A stretch of DNA of 64,000 bases from Nocardioides cavernaquae (GCF_003600895.1 NZ_QYRP01000002.1:248001-312000); one strand, 5' to 3'; shown: positions 24,665-35,136, counted from the stretch's first letter. Translations and numbers: made by a program. Notes: generated from the sequence alone by a model not told the origin.

Positions 24665-25609
24665 ATGATCTCTGTTGACTCGCTCACCAAGAAGTACGGC
24701 TCCATGACCGCCGTACACGACGTGTCGTTCACCGCCGCTCCCGGGCGCGTGACCGGCTTCCTGGGCCCGAACGGCGCCGGGAAGTCCACGACCATGCGCA
24801 TGATGGTCGGCCTGACCGATCCCACCTCGGGCACCACCCACATCCTCGGCCGGCGGTTCGCCGAGCTGCCCAACCCTGGCCGCGAGGTCGGCGTACTGCT
24901 GGACGCGTCTGCCCAGCACGCGGGCCGCAGCGGTCGGGAGATCCTTGCCATCGCGGCCCACAGCATGGGGCTCCCGCGAGGCCGGGTCGAGGCCATGCTC
25001 GACCGGGTCAGCCTGACCGAGGACGAGGCCGGGCGGCGGGTACGGAACTACTCACTCGGCATGCGGCAGCGGCTCGGGATCGCGGCGGCACTGCTCGGCG
25101 ACCCCGAGGTGCTGGTCCTCGACGAGCCGGCCAATGGTCTCGACCCGGCCGGCATCCGCTGGATGCGCGACCTGCTGCGCGACTTCGCCGACCAGGGCGG
25201 CACCGTCCTGCTCAGCTCGCACCTCCTGCACGAGATCGAGGTCATCGCCGACGACATCGTCGTGATCGGCAACGGCCGCATCGTCGCGCAGGGCACGAAG
25301 GACGACCTGCTCGCTGCGGGCGGCTCGCTGGTGCGCGCCGAAGACGTCCCCGCGTTGTCGCGTGCCCTCACCGCTGCTGGCCTGACCGTCCACCCGGACC
25401 ACGAGGGGGCACTCCGGGTCGAAGCCGACCTCGCGACGATCGGTCGCGCTGCCCTCGACGCCCGCATCGCCCTCACCGAGCTCCGCGCCGCGGACGGTGC
25501 CCGCCTCGAGGAGATGTTCCTCGAGCTCACCGCCGCAACGCAGCGTGACCAGCTGGGCGACCAGCTGGGCGACCAGCTCGGCGACTCCCTGGAAGGAACC
25601 GCAGCATGA
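24665..25609 (+). CDS. ABC-2 type transporter ATP-binding protein
   Basis: The 314-residue ATPase shows Walker A GPNGAGKST near residue 38, signature YSLGMRQRLGIA, Walker B EVLVLDEPANGLD and switch SSHLLHEIE. It matches drug- or antibiotic-type exporters of the CcmA/DrrA/NatA class. The start at ATG 24665 removes 18 weak upstream codons. The C-terminus holds a 12-bp tandem repeat encoding DQLG three times. It overlaps the permease gene by ATGA. Confidence 0.93.
   Translation: MISVDSLTKKYGSMTAVHDVSFTAAPGRVTGFLGPNGAGKSTTMRMMVGLTDPTSGTTHILGRRFAELPNPGREVGVLLDASAQHAGRSGREILAIAAHSMGLPRGRVEAMLDRVSLTEDEAGRRVRNYSLGMRQRLGIAAALLGDPEVLVLDEPANGLDPAGIRWMRDLLRDFADQGGTVLLSSHLLHEIEVIADDIVVIGNGRIVAQGTKDDLLAAGGSLVRAEDVPALSRALTAAGLTVHPDHEGALRVEADLATIGRAALDARIALTELRAADGARLEEMFLELTAATQRDQLGDQLGDQLGDSLEGTAA
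25547..25582 (+). repeat. 12-bp tandem repeat in the ABC ATPase gene
   Basis: GACCAGCTGGGC occurs twice in a row and a third time with one change (GACCAGCTCGGC). It encodes DQLG three times near the C-terminus and is in frame, so copy-number slippage would add or remove four residues without a frameshift. Confidence 0.8.
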
Positions 25610-26424
25610 GCACCACGTCCGTCGCCCTCGACCAGGTCGAGGCCGCACCCGCACGCCCCGCCCGCACGACGCCTGCGCCGATCCCGTTCACCCGCGTGCT
25701 CTCGGTCGAGCTGCGCAAGATGTTCGACACGCGCTCCGGCTTCTGGCTGATGGCAAGCATCGTGATCGCCTCGGTGATCGCCACCGCGCTCACGTTGATC
25801 CTGGGCAACCGGGACGACCTGACCTTCGACTCGTTCGCCGCAGCTGTCGGCAGTCCCATGTCGATCGTGCTGCCGATCATCGGCGTACTCGCGGTCACCA
25901 GCGAGTGGAGCCAGCGCACGGCCCTCACCACGTTCACCCTCATGCCGAGCCGGCGCCGGGTGATCGCCGGCAAGGCGGTCAACGTGCTCGCGATCGGCGC
26001 CGTGTCGATGCTTCTCGCGCTGGCGATCGGCGCGCTCGGCAACCTGGTCACCTCCCTGATCACCGGCAACGAGGCGGTGTGGGACATCACCGCGGGCACC
26101 TTCGCGCAGATCGTCCTCGCCAACGAGATGGGCATGATGCTCGGCTTCGCGCTCGGGTTGCTCTTCCGCAACTCCCCCGCTGCCGTGGTCGGCTACTTCG
26201 TCGTGAACCTGGTCCTGCCCGGGCTGTCCCAGGCGCTCGCCTCGTCGCAGCAGTGGTGGGCCGACAACGCCGGCTGGTTCGACCTGAACCAGACCCGTTT
26301 CCTGCTCTTCGACGACACCCTCACCGCCCATGAGTGGACCCAGCTCGGCGTGACCAGCCTGATCTGGATCGCGCTCCCCCTGCTGGTCGGCCTCCGCCTC
26401 GTCCTGAAATCCGAGGTCAAGTAG
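25606..26424 (+). CDS. ABC-2 type transporter permease
   Basis: The 272-residue protein starts with about 30 hydrophilic residues, then TRVLSVELRKMFDTRSGFWL, the usual lead into the first membrane helix, and has six membrane segments in all. It is the partner of the ATPase just upstream (ATGA overlap). Substrate unknown; the pair could export a peptide, lipid or drug. The gene ends shortly before the 26431-26489 hairpin and converges with ilvC. Confidence 0.9.
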   Translation: MSTTSVALDQVEAAPARPARTTPAPIPFTRVLSVELRKMFDTRSGFWLMASIVIASVIATALTLILGNRDDLTFDSFAAAVGSPMSIVLPIIGVLAVTSEWSQRTALTTFTLMPSRRRVIAGKAVNVLAIGAVSMLLALAIGALGNLVTSLITGNEAVWDITAGTFAQIVLANEMGMMLGFALGLLFRNSPAAVVGYFVVNLVLPGLSQALASSQQWWADNAGWFDLNQTRFLLFDDTLTAHEWTQLGVTSLIWIALPLLVGLRLVLKSEVK

Positions 26425-26430
26425 GTCCGA

Positions 26431-26489
26431 TAGTCCCTAACGAAAAGCGCCTCACTTCTGCCGGATGAGGCGCTTTTCGTTAGGGACTA
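26431..26489. terminator. 24-bp perfect hairpin between ABC permease and ilvC
   Basis: The stem 26431-26454 is perfectly complementary to 26466-26489 (24 bp) with an 11-base loop; its outer end is TAGTCCCTAACG and its inner end AGCGCCTCA. With GA just before it, the left end reads GATAGTCCC as in two other hairpins of this window. It lies between convergent genes and should act as a bidirectional terminator. Confidence 0.85.
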
Positions 26490-26502
26490 CCCCGAAATGG
26501 GC

Positions 26503-26538
26503 GACGCCCCCGAAACCCTTGCGGGTCTCGGGGGCGTC
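26503..26538 (-). terminator. ilvC terminator
   Basis: GACGCCCCCGA (26503-26513) pairs with TCGGGGGCGTC (26528-26538), an 11-bp stem with a 14-base loop, 17 bases beyond the ilvC stop. Together with the adjacent 24-bp hairpin it makes a double terminator. Confidence 0.75.
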
Positions 26539-26555
26539 GTACGTCGTGCGTCAGA

Positions 26556-27632
<1,077 letters not shown>

Positions 27633-27652
27633 TCAGGCAGTGCCAGCCGGGG

Positions 27653-28195
27653 TCAGCCGGCCGCGGGCGGCGGGGTGGGTACGGCGACCGGGCGCAGGGT
27701 CCGCTCGCTGATGGAACGAGGACCGCGGCCGATGGCCACCATCCCGGACTGCACGAGCTCCCGGACCCCGAAGGGCTCGATCACGCGCAGGAAGTCGGAG
27801 AGCTTGTCGGTGTTGCCGGTGATCTCGATGGTCACCGCGTCGGGCGCGATGTCGACGACCTTGGCGTTGAAGAGCTGGACCACGTCGAGGACCTGGCCAC
27901 GGCTGTCGGCGTCGGCGCGGACCTTGACCAGCAGCAGCTCACGGTTGACCGACGAGGTGCCGTCGAGCTCGACGATCTTGATCACCTCGACCAGCTTGTT
28001 GAGCTGCTTGGTGACCTGCTCGAGGGGGCTCTGGTCGACGTTGACCACGATGGTCATGCGGGAGACCTCGGGGTGCTCGGTCGGGCCCACGGCCAGGCTG
28101 TCGATGTTGAAGCCGCGACGGCTGAACAGGCCGGCGATGCGCGCGAGCACGCCGGGCTTGTTCTCGACGAGGACGCTCAGGGTGTGACGGCTCAC
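27653..28195 (-). CDS. ilvN: Acetolactate synthase small subunit
   Basis: The regulatory subunit confers valine feedback on IlvB. The 180-residue protein begins [20 protein letters not shown], an ACT domain, followed by [19 protein letters not shown], and ends with the second ACT-like domain and a Pro-rich tail. The GTG start at 28195 overlaps the ilvB stop (GTGA), so synthesis is coupled to the large subunit. Confidence 0.95.
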   Translation of the reverse strand: MSRHTLSVLVENKPGVLARIAGLFSRRGFNIDSLAVGPTEHPEVSRMTIVVNVDQSPLEQVTKQLNKLVEVIKIVELDGTSSVNRELLLVKVRADADSRGQVLDVVQLFNAKVVDIAPDAVTIEITGNTDKLSDFLRVIEPFGVRELVQSGMVAIGRGPRSISERTLRPVAVPTPPPAAG

Positions 28196-29964
28196 AGGTC
28201 GTTCTCCTCGAACTGGGGCGCCAGGTCCCGGGCGTACTTGATGTCGTCGTTGCTCGTGCCCGAGGCGACCATCGGCCACACCATCGCGTCGCGATGCACG
28301 CGGAAGTCGACGACGACCGGCTGGTCGTTGATCGACATCGCCTTCTCGATGGTGGCGTCCACGTCGGCCGGGTTGTCGCACGACAGGCCCGCGCAGCCGT
28401 AGGCATCAGCCAGCTTCACGAAGTCGGGGATCCGCTTGGAGTGCAGGTCAGTGTTGGAGTAGCGCTCGTTGTAGAAGAGCGTCTGCCACTGGCGCACCAT
28501 GCCGAGCGACTCGTTGTTGATGATCGCGACCTTGATCGGGATGTCGTTGATCGCGCAGGTGGCCAACTCCTGGTTGGTCATCTGGAAGCAGCCGTCGCCG
28601 TCGATCGCCCAGACCACGCGGTCGGGAGCGCCCACCTTGGCGCCCATCGCGGCAGGGACCGCATAGCCCATGGTGCCGAGGCCGCCGGAGTTGAGCCAGG
28701 AGTTGGGGCGCTCGAAGCCGAGGTAGTGCGTGGCCCACATCTGGTGCTGGCCGACGCCGGCCGCAAAGATCGACTCCGGTCCGGAGATCTGGCCGATGCG
28801 CTCGATGACGTACTGCGGCGAGAGCGAGCCGTCGTTGGGCAGGTCGTAGGAGAGCGGGTACTTGGCCTTGATGCCGGCGACGAACGCGACCCAGGCTTCG
28901 TACTCCCCGACCTTGCCCTGGGCGAACTCCGCCTCGAGGGCCACGATCAGGTCGGCGATCACCTCGCGGCAGTCACCCACGATCGGGACGTCCGCGTGGC
29001 GGTTCTTGCCGATCTCAGCCGGGTCGATGTCGGCGTGGATGACCTTGGCATGGGGGGCGAAGGAGCTGAGCACGCCGGTGACGCGGTCGTCGAAACGGGC
29101 GCCGAGGCTGATGATCAGGTCGGACTTCTGCAGGCCGGCGACGGCAGCGACGGTGCCGTGCATGCCGGGCATGCCGAGGTGCTGGGGGTGACTGTCCGGG
29201 AACGCGCCACGCGCCATCAGCGTCGTGACGACCGGGATGCCGGACAGCTCCGCGAGGACGCGCAGCTCACGGGCCGCACGGGAGCGGATGACGCCGCCAC
29301 CCACGTAGAGGACCGGCCGCTTGGCCTCGAGGATGAGCTTGGTCGCCTCGCGGATCTGCTTGCTGTGCGGGCGGGTCACCGGGCGGTAGCCGGGCAGGTT
29401 GAGCTCGGTCGGCCAGTCGAAGGTGGTCATCGCCTGCAGCGCCGACTTGGCGATGTCGACGAGGACCGGGCCGGGGCGACCGGTGGACGCGATGTAGAAG
29501 GCCTCTGCGACGCGCTTGGGGATGTCAGCGGGGTCGGTGACCAGGAAGTTGTGCTTGGTGATCGGCATCGTGATGCCGCGGATGTCCGCCTCCTGGAAGG
29601 CGTCGGTGCCGATCATGTCGGCGCCGACCTGTCCAGTGATGGCCACCATCGGGACGGAGTCCATGTGGGCGTCGGCGATCGGCGTGACCAGGTTGGTCGC
29701 GCCGGGGCCGGAGGTGGCCATGCAGACGCCGACCTTGCCAGTCGCCGCGGCGTACCCCTGGGCAGCGTGGCCCGCACCCTGCTCGTGGCGAACGAGGATG
29801 TGGCGGATCTTGCTGTCGAAGAGCGGGTCGTACGCCGGGAGGATGGCACCGCCGGGAATGCCGAAGATGTTCTCGACGCCGGCGTGCTCGAGGGACTTGA
29901 TCAGGCTCTGTGCACCGGTCACCTGGGCGTGGGACCCAGTTCCAGTACTGCCCTGCTCGCTCAT
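28192..29964 (-). CDS. ilvB: Acetolactate synthase large subunit
   Basis: IlvB makes acetolactate or acetohydroxybutyrate from pyruvate (and ketobutyrate) with thiamine diphosphate, Mg2+ and FAD. The 590-residue protein has [31 protein letters not shown] with the catalytic Glu, and [14 protein letters not shown] (thiamine diphosphate motif GDG...N). I use the ATG at 29964 ([10 protein letters not shown]); a TTG seven codons upstream is the alternative. It heads ilvBNC and is preceded by a leader peptide and terminator. Confidence 0.96.
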   Translation of the reverse strand: MSEQGSTGTGSHAQVTGAQSLIKSLEHAGVENIFGIPGGAILPAYDPLFDSKIRHILVRHEQGAGHAAQGYAAATGKVGVCMATSGPGATNLVTPIADAHMDSVPMVAITGQVGADMIGTDAFQEADIRGITMPITKHNFLVTDPADIPKRVAEAFYIASTGRPGPVLVDIAKSALQAMTTFDWPTELNLPGYRPVTRPHSKQIREATKLILEAKRPVLYVGGGVIRSRAARELRVLAELSGIPVVTTLMARGAFPDSHPQHLGMPGMHGTVAAVAGLQKSDLIISLGARFDDRVTGVLSSFAPHAKVIHADIDPAEIGKNRHADVPIVGDCREVIADLIVALEAEFAQGKVGEYEAWVAFVAGIKAKYPLSYDLPNDGSLSPQYVIERIGQISGPESIFAAGVGQHQMWATHYLGFERPNSWLNSGGLGTMGYAVPAAMGAKVGAPDRVVWAIDGDGCFQMTNQELATCAINDIPIKVAIINNESLGMVRQWQTLFYNERYSNTDLHSKRIPDFVKLADAYGCAGLSCDNPADVDATIEKAMSINDQPVVVDFRVHRDAMVWPMVASGTSNDDIKYARDLAPQFEENDL

Positions 29965-30014
29965 CGGTATGTCCCGTCCATTCAAATGCGGCTGTTCATC
30001 GTGTGCCTCACCAA

Positions 30015-30048
30015 CAAAAAACCCCTCGGCCTTGGCGGCTACGAGGGG
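30015..30048 (-). terminator. Attenuator terminator in the ilvB leader
   Basis: On the reverse strand CCCCTCG (from 30048) pairs with CGAGGGG (to 30022), with inner GCC/GGC pairing, and is followed by six T. It lies between the leader peptide and ilvB and is built like the cimA attenuator. Confidence 0.88.
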
Positions 30049-30077
30049 ATGACGCGTGCGCTGTCGGACCGGGGTCC

Positions 30078-30113
30078 TCAGCTCACGCGTCGCGTGCGTA
30101 CAAGAGTGCGCAT
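30078..30113 (-). CDS. Leader peptide [11 protein letters not shown] of the ilvBNC attenuator
   Basis: The 11-residue frame holds CTT, GTA and GTG codons; CTT and GTA are rare in this genome, which would sharpen ribosome pausing when Leu or Val is scarce. It has no Ile codon. The stop lies 29 bases before the terminator stem. TTGACG at 30144-30149 (reverse strand) could be the -35 element. The layout resembles ilvB leaders known in other actinobacteria. Confidence 0.75.
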   Translation of the reverse strand: MRTLVRTRRVS

Positions 30114-30213
30114 GCGCCTACGTTCGCCGTCAGGGTGACGATGCGTCAAGTCAGTCTCCCAGCGGTCCCAAATCGCGGGACGGCGATCCCACATGCTGGC
30201 GTCGGGGACCGCC

Positions 30214-30870
30214 CTATTCGCTGCGTCCCTCACTGGTGCAGACGCAGACCTTGTTGCCGTCCGCGTCGGCGAGCACCGTGAAGCTCGGGGCGTGCTCGGC
30301 CGACACCAGTGTGCCGCCTGCGTCGAGCGCTGCCGCAATCCGCGCCTCGGCGACATCGGCAGGCACGTGGATGTCGGGATGCCAGCGCTGCCGCGGAGCG
30401 TCGTGCTCCTCGGCCTCCTGGAACCACAGCGTCGGCAGCGAGCCGCCGAGGTCGCGCACCTCATCTGGCAGGCGCGCGTTGTCCGCACCACCGAGGACCG
30501 CCTTCCAGAACGGCCGGATTCGCGCCCAGTCCGCAGTGTCGAGTCCCAGCTCGAGGGTCTGGGTGAGCTCAGGGCGAGGAGTGGCCCCCGCCTCGCGCGC
30601 CAGCTCGGAGATGCGCCGCGCGAGCCGCAGGTCACGGTCGGTCACTCCCCCGACGTCGTGGCTGGACAGCTTCACGTTGAGATGGCCGTAGCGCAGGTCG
30701 AGGTCGGGATGGTGGTCGAGCTCGTCGGCCACGACACCGATCGCGGCGAGGAGCGTCAACCCCTCGGCGTACGACGGGGTGTCGAAGCGGGCGTGGAGCG
30801 CCTGGACAAGAAGGCGCCAGTCGGGAAGTTCGGCCTCGCGTAGCGCGCGGGCGTCGATGTGATCCGCCAT
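30214..30870 (-). CDS. Fusion of pterin-4a-carbinolamine dehydratase-like and VOC domains
   Basis: The 218-residue protein has two parts. Residues 1-100 match pterin-4a-carbinolamine dehydratase, including the DELDHHPDLDLRYGHLNVKL block with its paired histidines and HDVGGVTDRDLRLARRI. Residues 110-218 look like a vicinal-oxygen-chelate (glyoxalase/bleomycin-resistance) module, with RWHPDIHVPADVAEARI and VLADADGNKVCVC. No aromatic amino-acid hydroxylase is nearby. The fusion may be a repurposed small-molecule enzyme. It is divergent from fur. Confidence 0.82.
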   Translation of the reverse strand: MADHIDARALREAELPDWRLLVQALHARFDTPSYAEGLTLLAAIGVVADELDHHPDLDLRYGHLNVKLSSHDVGGVTDRDLRLARRISELAREAGATPRPELTQTLELGLDTADWARIRPFWKAVLGGADNARLPDEVRDLGGSLPTLWFQEAEEHDAPRQRWHPDIHVPADVAEARIAAALDAGGTLVSAEHAPSFTVLADADGNKVCVCTSEGRSE

Positions 30871-30924
30871 GTCTCCACCTTGCACCCGAGGGCAAGTTCC
30901 CCGACACCGAATTGTGGCCTGTCG

Positions 30925-30945
30925 TTTCTTGAATGAATCCAGAAA
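30925..30945. promoter_or_regulatory. Candidate Fur box upstream of fur-katG
   Basis: TTTCTTGAATGAATCCAGAA plus a final A forms an AT-rich imperfect palindrome (TTTCT with AGAAA at the ends, TGAA and TTCA-like core), 19 bases upstream of the fur start. In mycobacteria FurA binds a comparable AT-rich site just before furA. It stands out in this GC-rich DNA. Confidence 0.6.
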
Positions 30946-30964
30946 AGCCGTTACGTTGGATCCC

Positions 30965-31402
30965 ATGACGCCACGACAGCAGGAAGCGCGCGAGCGGCTT
31001 GCCGCCGCCGGGCTCCGGGTCACCGCGCCCCGCCTCGTCGTGCTCGACACCCTGGCTGCCAAGCCACGCCACCTGACTGTCGACGAGGTGCGGAGTGCCG
31101 CCCTCGGGCAGCTCGAGTCGGTCTCCGTCCAGGCGGTGTACGACGTGCTCGGCGCGCTGACCGACGCCGGGCTCGCCCGTCGCATCGAGACACCGGGCCA
31201 CCCGGCCCGTTTCGAGGCGCGCGTCGGCGACAACCACCACCACCTGGTGTGCCGTGGCTGTGGCCTCACCGTCGACATCGACTGTGCGACCGGGGCCGCG
31301 CCTTGCCTGACCCCCTCCGATCTCCCGACGGGCTTCGTCGTCGACGAGGCCGAGGTCACCTACTGGGGCATGTGCCCCGACTGCACTTCCGCACGCTCCT
31401 GA
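30965..31402 (+). CDS. Fur-family metalloregulator (FurA-like)
   Basis: The 145-residue protein has an N-terminal winged helix (VTAPRLVVLDTLAAKPRHLT, then SVQAVYDVLGALTDAGLARR) and a C-terminal metal domain with DNHHHLVCRGCG and CPDC, giving the CxxC and CxxC structural zinc site. I use the ATG at 30965 (MTPRQQEARE); earlier in-frame codons lie inside the operator. The position 38 bases before katG is the actinobacterial furA-katG arrangement, in which FurA represses both in response to iron and peroxide. Confidence 0.9.
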   Translation: MTPRQQEARERLAAAGLRVTAPRLVVLDTLAAKPRHLTVDEVRSAALGQLESVSVQAVYDVLGALTDAGLARRIETPGHPARFEARVGDNHHHLVCRGCGLTVDIDCATGAAPCLTPSDLPTGFVVDEAEVTYWGMCPDCTSARS

Positions 31403-31440
31403 GCCAATCCCCGCCTGACACCACCAACTGAGAGGTCTCC

Positions 31441-33660
31441 ATGTCCCAGTCGACCGAACCGCACACCGACCCGCTCGTCGCCGAAGGTCCCCAGGGATCA
31501 GCACAGGGCGACACCCCGTCTGGCTGCCCGGTTGCTCACGGTGGCCGCACGCACCCGACGCAGGGCAGCGCCAACAGCGAGTGGTGGCCCAACAAGCTCA
31601 ACCTGAAGATCCTGGCGAAGAACCCCGCCGTGGCGAACCCGCTCGGGGAGGACTTCGACTACAAGACCGCGTTCGAGTCGCTCGACCTCGACGCCGTGAA
31701 GGCGGACATCGCCGCCGTCCTGACCGACTCCAAGGACTGGTGGCCCGCCGACTTCGGCCACTACGGCCCGTTCATGATCCGCCTGGCCTGGCACGCGGCG
31801 GGCACCTACCGCTCGCACGACGGTCGCGGTGGCGCCGGCGCCGGCCAGCAGCGCTTCGCCCCGCTCAACTCCTGGCCTGACAACGGCAATCTCGACAAGG
31901 GCCGCCGCCTGCTGTGGCCGGTCAAGAAGAAGTACGGCCAGGCGCTGTCCTGGGCCGACCTCTTCGTCCTCGTCGGCAACGTTGCCCTGGAGTCGATGGG
32001 CTTCGAGACCTTCGGCTTCGCCGGCGGCCGCCCCGACGTGTGGGAGTCCGATGAGGACGTCTACTGGGGTCCGGAGAAGGTGTGGCTCGACGACGAGCGC
32101 TACACCGGCGACCGTGAGCTCGAGGCACCCCTCGCCGCGGTCCAGATGGGTCTGATCTACGTCAACCCGCAGGGCCCCAACGGCAACCCTGACCCGATCG
32201 CCGCTGCGGTTGACATCCGCGAGACGTTCCGCCGCATGGGCATGGACGACGAGGAGACCGTCGCCCTCATCGCCGGTGGCCACACCTTCGGCAAGACCCA
32301 CGGCGCCGGTCCGGAGTCCTCCGTGGGCCCGGACCCGGAGGCCGCTCCCCTCGAGGACCAGGGCTTCGGCTGGAAGAACTCTTACCGCTCCGGCAAGGGC
32401 GCGGACGCGATCACGTCCGGCCTCGAGGTCACCTGGACCCAGACCCCCGCGCAGTGGAGCAACTTCTTCTTCGAGAACCTCTTCGGCTTCGAGTACGAGC
32501 TCTCCGAGTCGCCCGCGGGCGCGAAGCAGTGGGTGGCGGTTGGCGCTGACGCGGTCATCCCGGCGCCCGACGCCGGTGGTGCTCCGCGGGTTCCCACCAT
32601 GCTCACGACCGACCTCTCGCTGCGCTTCGACCCGGCCTACGAGGCGATCTCCCGGCGCTTCCTCGAGGACAACGCCGCTTTCGCGGCCGCGTTCGCCCGC
32701 GCCTGGTTCAAGCTGACCCACCGCGACATGGGCCCGAAGGCGCGCTACCTCGGCCCCGAGGTCCCGGCCGAGGACCTGGACTGGCAGGACCCGCTGCCGG
32801 CTCCGTCCGCCGCGACCGATGACGCCGCGATCGCGACGGCGCGCGAGCTGATCGCCACGGCCGACCTGAGTGTCGCCGAGCTGGTCTCGACCGCGTGGAA
32901 GGCCGCTGCGACGTTCCGCAGCTCCGACAAGCGTGGTGGCGCCAACGGTGGCCGTATCCGCCTCGAGCCGCAGCGCAGCTGGAAGGTCAACCAGCCTGCC
33001 GAGCTCGCCTCGGTCATCGAGAAGCTCGAGAAGGTCGCCGACGGCTCGGGTCTCTCGTTCGCCGATGTCGTCGTCCTGGCCGGTGGCGTGGGTGTCGAGC
33101 AGGCCGCTGCAGCGGCCGGCGTGCAGGTCACGGTGCCGTTCACGCCGGGCCGTGTCGACGCGACGCAGGAGCAGACCTCCGAGGAGCAGTTCGCCTGGCT
33201 CGAGCCGGTGGCCGACGGCTTCCGCAACTACGACAGCGGATTCCTCAAGCTGCCCTCCGAGTACCTCCTGATCGACCGCGCCAACCTGCTCGGCGTCTCC
33301 GCGCCGGAGCTGACCGTGCTGGTCGGCGGCCTCCGGGTGCTGGGCAACAACTGGGACCACTCGGCGTACGGCGTCTTCACCGACCGCCCGGGCCAACTGA
33401 CGAACGACTTCTTCGTCAACCTGACCGAGCTCGGGACCACGTGGACCCCGCTGGACTCCGGTGCACACGCGTTCCGCGGTGACACCGAGTCGGGCAAGAC
33501 CTGGACCGGCACCCGCGCCGACCTGGTCTTCGGCTCCAACTCCGAGCTGCGTGCGCTGGCCGAGGTCTACGCCTCGGACGACGCCGGCGAGAAGTTCGTG
33601 ACGGACTTCGTCGCAGCCTGGGTGAAGGTCATGGAGAACGACCGCTTCGACCTGAAGTGA
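31441..33660 (+). CDS. katG: Catalase-peroxidase
   Basis: KatG breaks down hydrogen peroxide and has peroxidase activity with a haem b. The 739-residue protein has both halves of the duplicated peroxidase fold. The distal site is [11 protein letters not shown] with the catalytic Arg, Trp and His; [12 protein letters not shown] holds the Tyr and RRMGMDDEE the Met of the Trp-Tyr-Met adduct needed for catalase activity; [10 protein letters not shown] holds the proximal His. The start follows GAGAGG. It is downstream of the Fur-type gene and likely shares its promoter. Confidence 0.97.
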   Translation: MSQSTEPHTDPLVAEGPQGSAQGDTPSGCPVAHGGRTHPTQGSANSEWWPNKLNLKILAKNPAVANPLGEDFDYKTAFESLDLDAVKADIAAVLTDSKDWWPADFGHYGPFMIRLAWHAAGTYRSHDGRGGAGAGQQRFAPLNSWPDNGNLDKGRRLLWPVKKKYGQALSWADLFVLVGNVALESMGFETFGFAGGRPDVWESDEDVYWGPEKVWLDDERYTGDRELEAPLAAVQMGLIYVNPQGPNGNPDPIAAAVDIRETFRRMGMDDEETVALIAGGHTFGKTHGAGPESSVGPDPEAAPLEDQGFGWKNSYRSGKGADAITSGLEVTWTQTPAQWSNFFFENLFGFEYELSESPAGAKQWVAVGADAVIPAPDAGGAPRVPTMLTTDLSLRFDPAYEAISRRFLEDNAAFAAAFARAWFKLTHRDMGPKARYLGPEVPAEDLDWQDPLPAPSAATDDAAIATARELIATADLSVAELVSTAWKAAATFRSSDKRGGANGGRIRLEPQRSWKVNQPAELASVIEKLEKVADGSGLSFADVVVLAGGVGVEQAAAAAGVQVTVPFTPGRVDATQEQTSEEQFAWLEPVADGFRNYDSGFLKLPSEYLLIDRANLLGVSAPELTVLVGGLRVLGNNWDHSAYGVFTDRPGQLTNDFFVNLTELGTTWTPLDSGAHAFRGDTESGKTWTGTRADLVFGSNSELRALAEVYASDDAGEKFVTDFVAAWVKVMENDRFDLK

Positions 33661-33676
33661 GCTGACTCCCGCTCGT

Positions 33677-33743
33677 GTAACGCGCAGTTCAGCGCACTTC
33701 TGCCCCTCCTGCGGGGGCAGAAGTCGCGCGAACTGCGCGTTAC
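33677..33743. terminator. Long two-part hairpin after katG
   Basis: GTAACGCGCAGTTC (33677-33690) pairs with GAACTGCGCGTTAC (33730-33743). Inside it ACTTCTGCCCC pairs with GGGGCAGAAGT. It lies between katG and a convergent gene and is probably a bidirectional terminator. Confidence 0.8.
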
Positions 33744-33769
33744 TTGTTTCCGGGGAGCGTGGGCGGGGG

Positions 33770-34684
33770 CTACTGGAAGCTGACGAAGTCGACGCGGGGG
33801 CGGATCCGCAGCACCTGCGCGGCCGACATGCGCCGGACGTCCTCGTCGTAGAAGAGCTTGAAGCCCATGTGGAAGAGGTCGGGGCGAGCCACGGCGCGGT
33901 ACGTCGCGAGCTTCTGGCCCGGCGTACCGAAGCCGTCGATGTGCTGGACCGAGGCCAGGTGCGGCCGAGCGCGGACCGCGCCGATGTTGCGGATCATCGA
34001 GCTCCGGAACTGGTGCACCATGAAGATCTTCTCCGGCAGACCGCGACGGGCGGTGAGCTCCTCAAGCCAGCGCGAGGTGAGGTTGACCTCCCAGGCGGAG
34101 ACCGAGCCGATCACGCGGCCCGGGACCTGCCCGGGGCCCATGCGCCACTCGGGGTCGATCGCCAGCCCGACGTGGGGTTCGCGCAACGCCCACTCCCACC
34201 GCTTCGCCACGGACGGGAAGTCGGCGCGGCCGGTCTGGATGTCGAGGACGAGCAGCGCGCCTGCCTCGCGTGCGGCGTCGACCCACGGACGCACCGCGGC
34301 CGGGCGGATGTCGTGGTTGTAGTCGCCGTCCTTGCCGGGGTGTGCGTCAGCGACGGTGACGATGAGCTCGAAGACAGGCTGGGCCGGGAGACCGTTGCGC
34401 GCGAAGGGTGCCGCAGCGCGCTTGACCCGTGCGATCGCCTTCGCGGGTGAGGTCTCCCCCAGGACGCCGAGCGCGCCGGTGCCCGCGGTGCCGTAGTAGG
34501 CGACGAGCACGCGGCCATCGAAGATGTGCGGTCGAGGGAGCACGCCGTCAGCAGTTCGCTCCCCTGCGGCAACCGTGCGCGCGGCGTCCTGGGCCGGCGC
34601 GACACGATCGCCGTCGGCACGCTGGGTGACGGCAAGCGTGAGGACCAGTCCGAGAGCGAGCAGCGCGAGCGCGGGGCGCTTCAC
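33770..34684 (-). CDS. Secreted protein of unknown function
   Basis: The 304-residue protein begins with a signal peptide or membrane anchor (KRPALALLALGLVLTLAV) and then a globular domain with RVLVAYYGTAGTGALGVLGE, LLVLDIQTGRADF and VGLAIDPEWRM, whose alternating pattern suggests a TIM-barrel-like fold. Acidic residues at strand ends (LDIQTGR, IDPEW) would suit a glycoside hydrolase or esterase, but I cannot name one. Its GTG start overlaps the stop of the upstream gene (GTGA). Confidence 0.7.
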   Translation of the reverse strand: MKRPALALLALGLVLTLAVTQRADGDRVAPAQDAARTVAAGERTADGVLPRPHIFDGRVLVAYYGTAGTGALGVLGETSPAKAIARVKRAAAPFARNGLPAQPVFELIVTVADAHPGKDGDYNHDIRPAAVRPWVDAAREAGALLVLDIQTGRADFPSVAKRWEWALREPHVGLAIDPEWRMGPGQVPGRVIGSVSAWEVNLTSRWLEELTARRGLPEKIFMVHQFRSSMIRNIGAVRARPHLASVQHIDGFGTPGQKLATYRAVARPDLFHMGFKLFYDEDVRRMSAAQVLRIRPRVDFVSFQ

Positions 34685-35136
34685 GCGGGATCCCCGGGCA
34701 TGGTGGTCCCGGCCCCGGGCACAGCGAGCCCGGTTGCCGCCCGGAGCGCCGCGTCGAGGTCGGACGTGACCGGGTCAGCGGCGTCTGCGACGAAGACGGC
34801 GCTCAGCGGTGCCCGGGCTGCCAGGGCGCTCCGCCAGACGACGAGGTTGGGGTGCTCGACACTCGTGCACGCCTCGGCCGGCGCGAGCAGCTCGATCGCA
34901 GCGGCCAGCTGCTCGGGAGTCACCTCGCGGGTTGCGGTGCTGCCGTCGTGCCCGATGCCGAGGACCAGGGCGACCGACGCGAGCCCGTGCATCCCGCCCG
35001 GCAGGTTGACGTGCGGGAACGAGCCACCGACTGCGACACCCCAGGCCAGCGGGGCGACCCAGCCGTCGATGCGTGCGGAGTACTCACTGCGGAGCGCGGC
35101 GAGCCCTTCAAGGGTGGAGAGGGGCGCGTCGGACAT
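34681..35136 (-). CDS. Hypothetical cytoplasmic protein
   Basis: The 151-residue protein starts MSDAPLSTLEGLAALRSEYS and has a Gly-rich central segment (GSFPHVNLPGGMHGLASVAL) and a Pro/Gly tail. No motif, signal peptide or membrane helix is evident. The stop overlaps the start of the secreted-protein gene at 33770-34684, so the two are translationally coupled. I do not recognise it. Confidence 0.6.
   Translation of the reverse strand: MSDAPLSTLEGLAALRSEYSARIDGWVAPLAWGVAVGGSFPHVNLPGGMHGLASVALVLGIGHDGSTATREVTPEQLAAAIELLAPAEACTSVEHPNLVVWRSALAARAPLSAVFVADAADPVTSDLDAALRAATGLAVPGAGTTMPGDPA

Noticed and set aside
28294..30138. 614-codon forward frame
   Set aside because: Antisense to ilvB and across its leader; no domain support.
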